Shown: one piece after another, positions 1-5,926 of the stretch
How the letters are laid out: each line of letters begins with the position of its first letter
Position numbering within the stretch: the stretch's first letter is position 1
Source of the DNA: an uncultured Prevotella sp.
Lineage (GTDB): Bacteria; Bacteroidota; Bacteroidia; Bacteroidales; Bacteroidaceae
DNA length: 18,296 nucleotides
Direction of reading: 5' to 3'
Assembly: GCA_937916405.1 (NCBI GenBank)
Contig: CALFUF010000014.1
Span: forward strand, 1 to 18,296
The notes under the pieces: generated by a model
Told to the model about the DNA's origin: nothing
What the model saw: the letters and a program-made list of their open reading frames with translations, nothing else
Databases searched by the model: none
Made by a program: the position numbers and the translations under genes

Positions 1-2
1 TA

Positions 3-35
3 AGCATCGCAAGTCTGCTTAAAAAACTGCAATAA
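3..35 (+). CDS. C-terminal end of an unidentified upstream gene (partial)
   Basis: The frame starting at base 3 reads ten sense codons (SIASLLKKLQ) and then TAA at 33-35. The last base of this stop is the first base of the FKBP gene's ATG, giving a TAATG stop/start overlap of the kind seen between translationally coupled genes. The peptide is too short to identify. The frame starting at base 2 also ends early (TAA at 20-22), so the choice of frame rests only on the stop/start overlap. If correct, the FKBP gene is a downstream member of an operon extending left of the window. Confidence 0.4.
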   Translation, partial: SIASLLKKLQ

Positions 36-619
36 TGAATATCAAGCATTACATATTCGTCTGTCTCTCACTGCTCGTCCTCGTGTCATGCAGTGAGAAA
101 GACGATGCCATCGTAGAGTATGCTGACTGGAAGAACAAGAACGAGCAGTACTTCGAGGCTGCCTATCTTGCCAACGACTACGACTTTACGCTGAGGAAGT
201 ACTCCATGAAAGAGGAGGTGGCTACCAAACATACGGACTACGTGCTGGTGACAGAGTTGGAAAGTGATGAGAATGCTCCTGCGGCAACACCCTACCTGAA
301 CGATACGGTACAGGTGCATTATGTAGGTCATCTGATCCCTTCACCATCGTATGCCTCAGGGTATCAGTTTGACCAGAGCTATCTGGAGCCCTTCGACTGG
401 GATACGGCTGTACCCAGAAAGTTCGCAGCTAATAGTCTGGTGGCAGGTTTCACAACAGCTTTGTTGAACATGCATAAGGGTGACTATTGGCTCGTGACCA
501 TTCCCTATCAGTTGGGATACGGTACCGCTGACAATGGTGAAATTCCAGGATATAGCACACTCCTCTTCTTGATACGACTAGAGGACTTCTGGACAAAGAC
601 AAAAGGTGACCGTTACTGA
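35..619 (+). CDS. FKBP-type peptidyl-prolyl cis-trans isomerase lipoprotein
   Basis: A 194-aa predicted lipoprotein whose FKBP domain would catalyse cis-trans isomerisation of X-Pro bonds and help fold envelope proteins. Residues 1-18 are a hydrophobic signal ending in the lipobox L16-V17-S18-C19, so C19 should be lipidated. A spacer (about 20-85) leads to the FKBP fold: VHYVG (94-98), FD (112-113), GF (138-139), the IP..LGYG stretch (157-163) and IPGYSTLLF (170-178). Compared with FKBP12, the core Trp of the VIxGW motif is Phe139 and there is an insertion before FD, so activity or ligand preference may differ. The residues after the lipid Cys, SEKDD, resemble a Bacteroidota lipoprotein surface-export signal. 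The ATG overlaps the stop of the preceding frame, and the 3' end overlaps the convergent permease gene by 7 bp. Family is clear; client proteins are unknown. Confidence 0.88.
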   Translation: MNIKHYIFVCLSLLVLVSCSEKDDAIVEYADWKNKNEQYFEAAYLANDYDFTLRKYSMKEEVATKHTDYVLVTELESDENAPAATPYLNDTVQVHYVGHLIPSPSYASGYQFDQSYLEPFDWDTAVPRKFAANSLVAGFTTALLNMHKGDYWLVTIPYQLGYGTADNGEIPGYSTLLFLIRLEDFWTKTKGDRY

Positions 620-641
620 TTGGTCGCCTTTTCTTTTTCTT
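601..641. terminator. Bidirectional rho-independent terminator between convergent genes
   Basis: Arms 601-611 (AAAAGGTGACC) and 622-632 (GGTCGCCTTTT) pair over 11 positions with a single U-G wobble and enclose a 10-base loop (612-621). The plus-strand transcript continues into a T-rich tail through 641, and the A-rich 588-604 supplies a T-rich tail on the minus strand. The TGA of the FKBP gene (617-619) and the TAA of the permease (complement of 613-615) both lie in the loop. Confidence 0.8.
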
Positions 642-1554
642 GTTCCATATCTTTTCTGGACTTCGACTTCGTTACCAGCCATACACCACTGAATACCAGT
701 ATTACGGCAAGGGCATGGGTGGGTTTCAGAACCCCGATACCCATCAGCAACGACGCGGCAACAGAGACGATAGGTTGTACATAATTATATACAGAAACGA
801 CAGTAGGACGTAGTGTACGCTGTCCTATCATCGTCAGGATATAACCTAAGAAAGTTCCTATACATACGACATAGCCGACTTCCCACCATGTCTTAGTAGG
901 GATGGGTTGTGCCAAGACACCAGCTACATGGGAGAAAGTGAAAGGCAATAGCATGAGTGTCGCCCACGAGAACATATACTTGTTGATAGTGAAGACGTTG
1001 TAACGTCGTATCAATGGATTGAACAATGACAAGTATAGCGCAAATGAGAACTGGGCGAAGAGACAGAACAGGTCACCACGGATATCACCCACCTTGTCGT
1101 TGGCATGGGCGGCAGAGGTTAATATCAATATCAAAGCACCAGAGCATCCCATCAGGACACCTAACGCTTTCTTGCCGGTAATCGGCTCTTTCAGAATCAG
1201 TGCCGCCAATACCATGGCAAAGATAGGCATGGAGGTTGTCACGATAGAGGCATTGATAGGGGAGGTAATGCTGAGTCCTATCGTATAGCAACACTGGTTG
1301 CATACCAGTCCGAAGAGTCCTGCGCCTATGAACATCAGCTTGTCACGCAAAGGAACATGTTCCTTGGGTGCGAAGAGAGAGGCTATCCAGAATAGCAGAC
1401 ATGCCCCCACGACCCTGAAAGTGACCATGGCGATGCCATCGAAACCATGTGTCATAGCATCTTTCCCTATGGGTGCCATGAGTCCCCATCCGGCACATGC
1501 TCCAAACATGGAAAGGTGTGCGATAAGGGCACGATTATTACTTGTTTTGTCCAT
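613..1554 (-). CDS. EamA/DMT-superfamily permease
   Basis: A 313-aa inner-membrane protein, the usual length for a ten-helix drug/metabolite transporter (10 TMS DMT family) exporting an unknown small metabolite. Two EamA repeats are visible. The first spans about residues 8-143 and ends in the typical LKEPITGKKALGV...SGALIL pattern. The second spans about 160-298, with the VQPIVSV segment and a final GVWLVTK. The C-terminus is a charged Lys/Glu tail. The frame is open ten codons further upstream to a GTG at 1584, but a TACTTTTG promoter element lies inside that extension, so ATG 1552-1554 (MDKTSNN) is chosen. It is divergent from the ATPase gene and convergent with the FKBP gene. Substrate cannot be predicted from sequence. 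Confidence 0.88.
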   Translation of the reverse strand: MDKTSNNRALIAHLSMFGACAGWGLMAPIGKDAMTHGFDGIAMVTFRVVGACLLFWIASLFAPKEHVPLRDKLMFIGAGLFGLVCNQCCYTIGLSITSPINASIVTTSMPIFAMVLAALILKEPITGKKALGVLMGCSGALILILTSAAHANDKVGDIRGDLFCLFAQFSFALYLSLFNPLIRRYNVFTINKYMFSWATLMLLPFTFSHVAGVLAQPIPTKTWWEVGYVVCIGTFLGYILTMIGQRTLRPTVVSVYNYVQPIVSVAASLLMGIGVLKPTHALAVILVFSGVWLVTKSKSRKDMEQEKEKATNQ

Positions 1555-1573
1555 TTTAATATTTTTTCGCCTG

Positions 1574-1581
1574 CAAAAGTA
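1574..1581 (-). promoter_or_regulatory. Candidate -7 promoter element for the EamA permease
   Basis: On the minus strand this reads TACTTTTG, an exact match to the Bacteroidota -7 consensus TAnnTTTG, and lies 20 bases before the chosen ATG. No convincing TTTG -33 element was found at the usual spacing. Confidence 0.55.
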
Positions 1582-1603
1582 CACATAATTCGGGAATAAT
1601 CAC

Positions 1604-1611
1604 TATTTTTG
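1604..1611 (+). promoter_or_regulatory. Candidate -7 promoter element for the ATPase/DUF4435 pair
   Basis: The plus strand reads TATTTTTG, an exact TAnnTTTG match, ending 19 bases before the ATPase ATG and implying a leader of about a dozen bases. There is no clear TTTG about 20 bases further upstream. It lies 22 bases from the divergent permease element, so the two promoters share a short control region. Confidence 0.55.
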
Positions 1612-1630
1612 CGATATAAACATAATCAAT

Positions 1631-2467
1631 ATGCAAAAGTACGCGGATTATATCAAGCAGATAGAGATAGACTCTCTATGGGGTGGTAGGAAGCACATCG
1701 TATGGGATCTCGACCCCAAGGTGAATGTGCTCAGTGGTATCAATGGTGTGGGTAAGTCTACTATATTAAATAAGGTGGTGAGGAGTATCAATACCAATGG
1801 GGATATCCAAAACCATATGCTGAAAGGAGTGCGTATCAAGTCTGAGCCGGAGGACGCTACCCATGTGCGCTTCGACATCATCCGCTCATTAGACAGTAAT
1901 ATCTCACAAACCCTGTCGGAAGGGGACGGGGTGATGCGCGAGACGCTGTCTGCTCTTGCCGGTATGGGGGGTGGCTCACTACTCGACCTGCAACTCTATA
2001 ACCTGCAACGTAAATATCTCGACTATCAGGTGAATATCGGCAACCGTATCATCGAAGAACTGCAAAAGGGTAATATGGATGCTGCCCAGCATCTGTCAGA
2101 ACCTAAGAAACGCTTTCAGGATATTGTCGATGACTTGTTTAAGGAGACAGGGAAGCAAATCATTCGTACGGAGAATGAGATACGCTTCTCGCAAATAGGT
2201 GAGACATTGTTGCCGTATAAGCTCTCCAGTGGGGAGAAACAGATGCTTGCTATCCTGCTGACCGTTTTGGTGGAAGACCAGCAACCTTATGTCCTCCTGA
2301 TGGATGAGCCGGAGGTGTCCTTGCATATTGAATGGCAGAAACAGCTCATTAGCTTAATATTGGAATTGAATCCTAACGTACAGATTATCTTAACCACCCA
2401 TTCGCCTGCTGTCATTATGAGTGGCTGGATGGATAAAGTGACGGAAGTGAGTGATATTACTATATAG
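1631..2467 (+). CDS. ABC/AAA-type ATPase, AriA-like partner of a DUF4435 protein
   Basis: A 278-aa soluble ATPase of the AAA_15/AAA_21 (OLD/RecF/SMC-like) class. It has Walker A GINGVGKST (36-44), the ABC signature LSSGEKQ (198-204), Walker B VLLMDEPE (221-228, catalytic E226) and an H-loop LTTHSPA with H257, so all ATPase motifs are intact. Residues 125-180 between the lobes are charged and likely helical. The next gene, 38 bp downstream on the same strand, encodes a DUF4435 protein; ATPase plus DUF4435 is the composition of the PARIS anti-phage system (AriA/AriB). PARIS AriA proteins known to me are considerably longer, so this would be a minimal version or a different ATPase/Toprim module. 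There is no Shine-Dalgarno motif, as usual in Bacteroidota. Possible roles are anti-phage sensor or a nucleic-acid-linked housekeeping ATPase. Fold is certain; function is open. Confidence 0.87.
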   Translation: MQKYADYIKQIEIDSLWGGRKHIVWDLDPKVNVLSGINGVGKSTILNKVVRSINTNGDIQNHMLKGVRIKSEPEDATHVRFDIIRSLDSNISQTLSEGDGVMRETLSALAGMGGGSLLDLQLYNLQRKYLDYQVNIGNRIIEELQKGNMDAAQHLSEPKKRFQDIVDDLFKETGKQIIRTENEIRFSQIGETLLPYKLSSGEKQMLAILLTVLVEDQQPYVLLMDEPEVSLHIEWQKQLISLILELNPNVQIILTTHSPAVIMSGWMDKVTEVSDITI

Positions 2468-2469
2468 CT

Positions 2470-2502
2470 ACTATAGAAACTATAGTCACTATAGTTACTA
2501 TC
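2470..2502 (+). repeat. Tandem repeat of ACTATAGNN, period 9
   Basis: Three consecutive 9-base units (ACTATAGAA, ACTATAGTC, ACTATAGTT at 2470-2478, 2479-2487, 2488-2496) and a partial fourth (ACTATC, 2497-2502) fill almost the whole 38-bp gap between the ATPase stop and the DUF4435 ATG. Each unit contains the palindromic hexamer CTATAG. The units are too short and too close for a CRISPR array. Confidence 0.85.
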
Positions 2503-2505
2503 AAT

Positions 2506-3516
2506 ATGAAAGGACTGAAGGATCATCTCAATAGTCGCTATTTCGAGGCGGCAAACCAAATGACCTCGAAAAAGGCAAGACGGCGTATCGTAGCTTATGT
2601 GGAGAGTTACGATGATATCTATTTCTGGCGTACCGTATTGAGCCGTTTCGAGGATGACAAACGTTACTTTGAGGTAATGCTTCCCTCCCATCAGAGACTT
2701 GAACGCGGAAAGAAGTCGGTGCTCATGAACTTCATCGAGGGGAGGATAGGTGAGGATATGATTGCCTGTGTGGATGCCGATTATGACTATCTGCTACAAG
2801 GTGCTACCCCACAGTCAAGGAAGGTGGTGGAGAGCCCTTATGTGTTCCATACCTATGCCTATGCTATCGAGAACCTGCAATGCTATGCTCCTTCCCTGCA
2901 TGATGTCTGTGTCGCAGTGACCCTCAACGACCATCGTATCTTTGACTTTACCGATTACCTCACACAGTACAGCGAGGCGATATTCCCTTTGTTCATTTGG
3001 TCGGTATGGGCTTATCGGACAGGTAATCATAATAAGTTCTCTTTGTCTGATATGGCAAGAGTGATAGACCCGGGGGGCTTTAATGTGTTCGACCCCCAGC
3101 CGTCTATCGACCATCTCCGCCAGAAAGTCAATCGGAAGGTCAGACAGTTGCAAACAGAGTTTCCTGATAATAAGGAGCCATACCTGAGGCTAAAGGCGGA
3201 GATTAAGGAACTGGGTGTTACCCCGCAGACGACCTATCTCTATGTGCAGGGACACTCTTTGTTCGACAATGTGATAGTCCCTATATTAAATAAGGTGTGC
3301 AACCGTCTTCGTCTGGAGCGGCAGGACGAGATAGCTCGTACGGCTCGTCATCACACCCAACGTAAAAACGAAATGTCCTGCTATGAACACTCATTGCAGG
3401 ACATCCGTCAGATGCTAAAGAAGAATAACGGCTATATGCAGGCAGAACAGTTCCGTCGTGTACAATCAGACGTGGAACAGTTCCTTACGACAGCACGTAA
3501 GTCTCAAGAAACTTAA
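2506..3516 (+). CDS. DUF4435 (Toprim-like) protein, AriB-like
   Basis: A 336-aa protein with the hallmarks of DUF4435, a family resembling Toprim nucleases. It shows an acidic motif VESYDDIYFW (32-41, E33), a Gly-Lys stretch GKKSVL (68-73), the Asp triad CVDADYDY (88-95; D90, D92, D94), YAIEN (119-123) and a late YVQGHSLFDN segment (246-255). E33 and the Asp cluster are the residues expected to bind metal in a Toprim fold. The C-terminal 70 residues are basic and helical, with no recognised domain. In PARIS, AriB (DUF4435) is the toxic effector released by the AriA ATPase and cleaves host tRNA; that role is only an inference here. It starts 38 bp after the ATPase gene, across a tandem repeat, and its 3' end overlaps manA on the other strand by 32 bp. 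The family call is confident; nuclease activity is not shown by sequence alone. Confidence 0.82.
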   Translation: MKGLKDHLNSRYFEAANQMTSKKARRRIVAYVESYDDIYFWRTVLSRFEDDKRYFEVMLPSHQRLERGKKSVLMNFIEGRIGEDMIACVDADYDYLLQGATPQSRKVVESPYVFHTYAYAIENLQCYAPSLHDVCVAVTLNDHRIFDFTDYLTQYSEAIFPLFIWSVWAYRTGNHNKFSLSDMARVIDPGGFNVFDPQPSIDHLRQKVNRKVRQLQTEFPDNKEPYLRLKAEIKELGVTPQTTYLYVQGHSLFDNVIVPILNKVCNRLRLERQDEIARTARHHTQRKNEMSCYEHSLQDIRQMLKKNNGYMQAEQFRRVQSDVEQFLTTARKSQET

Positions 3517-4441
3517 TGGTACCTTCCGTGCGTACCTCCTTGACTGTCGCAGGGACGAGTATCGTCTCTCCTGCCTGGAAGGTTACTTCCTCGCCGTCTA
3601 TTATCAAGGTGCCCTGACCTTTCAAGCCAATGAGGATGATGAAGGAGTCGAGTTCACTGTAATCCATCGTCATCGGCTCCGTTAGGTCGTATACAGCCGT
3701 ATTGAAATAGGGGCATTCTACCAGTAACTGGCTCTCGTTTTTCTGTGGATTGTATTTAGTACGATAATCCTCAAGAACAGTATAGTTGATACTCTCTGAT
3801 GCTTCTTGGGTATGTAATTGGCGGTAGTTGCCGTCCTTGTCCTTACGCTTGAAGTCATAGATACGATAGGTGACATCGGAAGTCTGCTGAATCTCGGCAA
3901 GGAAACAACCAGCACCAATGGCATGGATGCGTCCTGCAGGAATAAAGAAACAATCGCCTTCCTTCACCTCATACTGGGCAAGGGCATCACAGATAGTATC
4001 ATTCTCCACCATCTGCTTATACTGCTCTGGTGTGATCTGTAGTTTAAGTCCGTTATAAAGTTTTGCCTCAGGGGCACTGTCCATGACAAACCACATCTCG
4101 GTCTTGCCACGGCTCTTCCCTTGTCGGTGAGCTATCTCATCGGTAGGGTGTACCTGTATGCTTAGGTCTTGACGGGCATCGATAAACTTGATAAGCAAAG
4201 GAAACTCGTCGCCGAAACGCTTGTAGCTTGCCTCACCGACTAACTGCCCTTTGAGGTCACGCACTAATTGGTTGAGGGAGCGTCCGTCACCAACGGCAAT
4301 CGTCTCGTTGTCCTTGACACCAGAAATCTCCCAGCTTTCGCCCACATTCTCCATCTGGGCTTCGAGCTTCTTAAAGGGGATAATCTTATCACCACCCCAT
4401 AGGGTTTGTTTTAAAAGCGGTTCAAATTTGTAGTAATTCAT
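3485..4441 (-). CDS. manA: Class I mannose-6-phosphate isomerase
   Basis: A 318-aa cytoplasmic zinc enzyme interconverting mannose-6-phosphate and fructose-6-phosphate, feeding GDP-mannose and glycan synthesis or mannose catabolism. The length fits the short bacterial (Bacillus-type) form. Zinc ligands are visible: Q96 and H98 in QVHPTDE, E115 in KTEMW and H173 in IPAGRIHAIGAG; the TYRIYDF motif (191-197) carries the active-site Arg193. A C-terminal cupin half (about 235-318) ends with GQGTLIIDGEEVTFQAGET. It starts 24 bp after the trkH stop on the same strand, so it is probably the last gene of the dxs operon. Its final codons overlap the end of the DUF4435 gene by 32 bp. No separate promoter was seen in the 24-bp gap. 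Confidence 0.93.
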   Translation of the reverse strand: MNYYKFEPLLKQTLWGGDKIIPFKKLEAQMENVGESWEISGVKDNETIAVGDGRSLNQLVRDLKGQLVGEASYKRFGDEFPLLIKFIDARQDLSIQVHPTDEIAHRQGKSRGKTEMWFVMDSAPEAKLYNGLKLQITPEQYKQMVENDTICDALAQYEVKEGDCFFIPAGRIHAIGAGCFLAEIQQTSDVTYRIYDFKRKDKDGNYRQLHTQEASESINYTVLEDYRTKYNPQKNESQLLVECPYFNTAVYDLTEPMTMDYSELDSFIILIGLKGQGTLIIDGEEVTFQAGETILVPATVKEVRTEGTIKFLETYVLS

Positions 4442-4465
4442 AAATGCTAGTTATGTTCTTTTTAT

Positions 4466-5926
4466 TTAATTGTCTTTCCAGAATCCTCTGGTAAATAATA
4501 CCAATACACTCATGATCTCCAAACGACCTACCAGCATCAGGAAGGAGCATATCCATTTAATGAAATCTGGTAATTGACTCCATGACATCTCTGGACCAAT
4601 CTGGGTTCCAAGGGAAGGTCCAACATTACTGATACAACTCAGTGCGATGGTGATAGCATTCGTATTGTCAATACCAACCACAATCATGATTGTGGCTGAA
4701 AGCAATACCATGAGGGTAAAGATCGCAAAAAAGGCAAGTAGGGTGTTCAATTTCTGCTGAGGTACAGGTTGACCGTTGATCTTCACTGGTAGTACAGCAT
4801 TCGGATGGAGCAACTTGTTGAACTCGTTGCGAATCAGTTTCATAATCATCACACCACGTATACATTTGAACCCTCCTGTCGTAGAGCCAGCACAGGCCCC
4901 CAAGAACATCAGACAGCCAAGGATGACCCATGTGATATGAGGCCATCGTGCAGCGTCATCGTTGAAGAGTCCCGTGGTGGTGATGAACGATACCACTTGG
5001 AACAAAGACGAACGGAAGGCTCGCTCCAGACCATAGCCGTTGTTTGACATTAACAGATACATAATCCATATAGTGGATGCCATAACAACGAAGATGAACA
5101 GTTTGAACTCAGAATTCTTAAATAGATCAGCTATCTTGAATTTGAATATGGCAAGATAAAGCATGGTGAAATTAATACCAGCCAAGAACTGGAAAAGAAT
5201 GGCAATATACTCGATGGTAGGTGAATGAAAGAAAGCGGCAGAGTCGTTATGAGGTGAGAATCCTCCTGTTGCCGTTGTCGTCATCGCATAGTTGATACTA
5301 TCAAACCAGTTCATTCCTGCTATATAAAATGAAAGGATGCATCCAATGGTCAAAGCGGAATAGACAGACCAAATCCATTTTGCCGTAGTGGAGAGACGGG
5401 GATGCATTTTCGATCTAATAGGACCTGTTGCTTCAGCAGCAAATACTTTCACACTACCACTGCCCACCATGGAGGGAAGAATAGCAATCGTGAAGAACAC
5501 AATTCCTAAAGCACCAATCCATTGGGTCTGTGTGCGCCAGAACAGGATGGCATGAGGCATCCATTCAACATCGTCAATGATGGTGGCTCCTGTCGTAGTG
5601 AAACCTGACATGGTCTCGAAAAATGCGTCAGTTATATTTTCAATATATCCACCTATCAGAAAAGGAATCATACCGAACACACTGAAAATAGTCCAAGTCA
5701 GCGTGACCAGGAGATAAGCGTCACGACGACTCAGGTTGTTGGTGGCATTCCTTCCCATGAATTTGAGAATAAACGCACAACTGAAGGTAAACAGGGTAGA
5801 TAACAGGAAAGCCATCATGTCGTCTTCCATATAATAGAATGATATACCCGTACAAAGGGTCAACATCGTTCCTAAAAGAAAGAGTAGAGAACCAATGATC
5901 TTGTATATCAGGGGGAAGTTTACCAT
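4466..5926 (-). CDS. trkH: TrkH-family potassium uptake channel subunit
   Basis: A 486-aa inner-membrane protein forming the K+-conducting part of a Trk system. The four pore loops of the TrkH/TrkG/KtrB superfamily are present: SGFTTTGAT (107-115), TTATGGFSP (217-225), ITTTGLF (315-321) and ISNVGPSLG (432-440). Each keeps the filter glycine, including the weaker fourth loop. AGSTTGGFKCIRG (346-358) and GRLEIMSVLVLF (467-478) are characteristic of TrkH. Length matches E. coli TrkH. The start overlaps the end of trkA by 7 bp (5920-5926), so the regulatory subunit is made from the same message just before it, consistent with complex assembly. Confidence 0.95.
   Translation of the reverse strand: MVNFPLIYKIIGSLLFLLGTMLTLCTGISFYYMEDDMMAFLLSTLFTFSCAFILKFMGRNATNNLSRRDAYLLVTLTWTIFSVFGMIPFLIGGYIENITDAFFETMSGFTTTGATIIDDVEWMPHAILFWRTQTQWIGALGIVFFTIAILPSMVGSGSVKVFAAEATGPIRSKMHPRLSTTAKWIWSVYSALTIGCILSFYIAGMNWFDSINYAMTTTATGGFSPHNDSAAFFHSPTIEYIAILFQFLAGINFTMLYLAIFKFKIADLFKNSEFKLFIFVVMASTIWIMYLLMSNNGYGLERAFRSSLFQVVSFITTTGLFNDDAARWPHITWVILGCLMFLGACAGSTTGGFKCIRGVMIMKLIRNEFNKLLHPNAVLPVKINGQPVPQQKLNTLLAFFAIFTLMVLLSATIMIVVGIDNTNAITIALSCISNVGPSLGTQIGPEMSWSQLPDFIKWICSFLMLVGRLEIMSVLVLFTRGFWKDN

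Noticed and set aside
1555..1584. Ten-codon N-terminal extension of the EamA permease from a GTG at 1584
   Set aside because: The extension contains the TACTTTTG promoter element and a charged peptide unlike a permease N-terminus; ATG at 1552-1554 fits the family.
2470..2502. CRISPR array or phage attachment site in the ATPase/DUF4435 gap
   Set aside because: The repeat unit is 9 bases with no spacers, there are no cas genes or integrase nearby, and no second copy of a longer core was seen in the window.
2287..2691. 134-codon minus-strand frame spanning the ATPase/DUF4435 junction
   Set aside because: It crosses two well-supported genes on the other strand. A hidden antisense antitoxin was considered, but no motif or promoter supports it.
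1631..3516. Recently acquired genomic island around the ATPase/DUF4435 pair
   Set aside because: No transposase, integrase, tRNA or flanking repeats are present, and base and codon usage look like the neighbours by eye. Not excluded, but unsupported.
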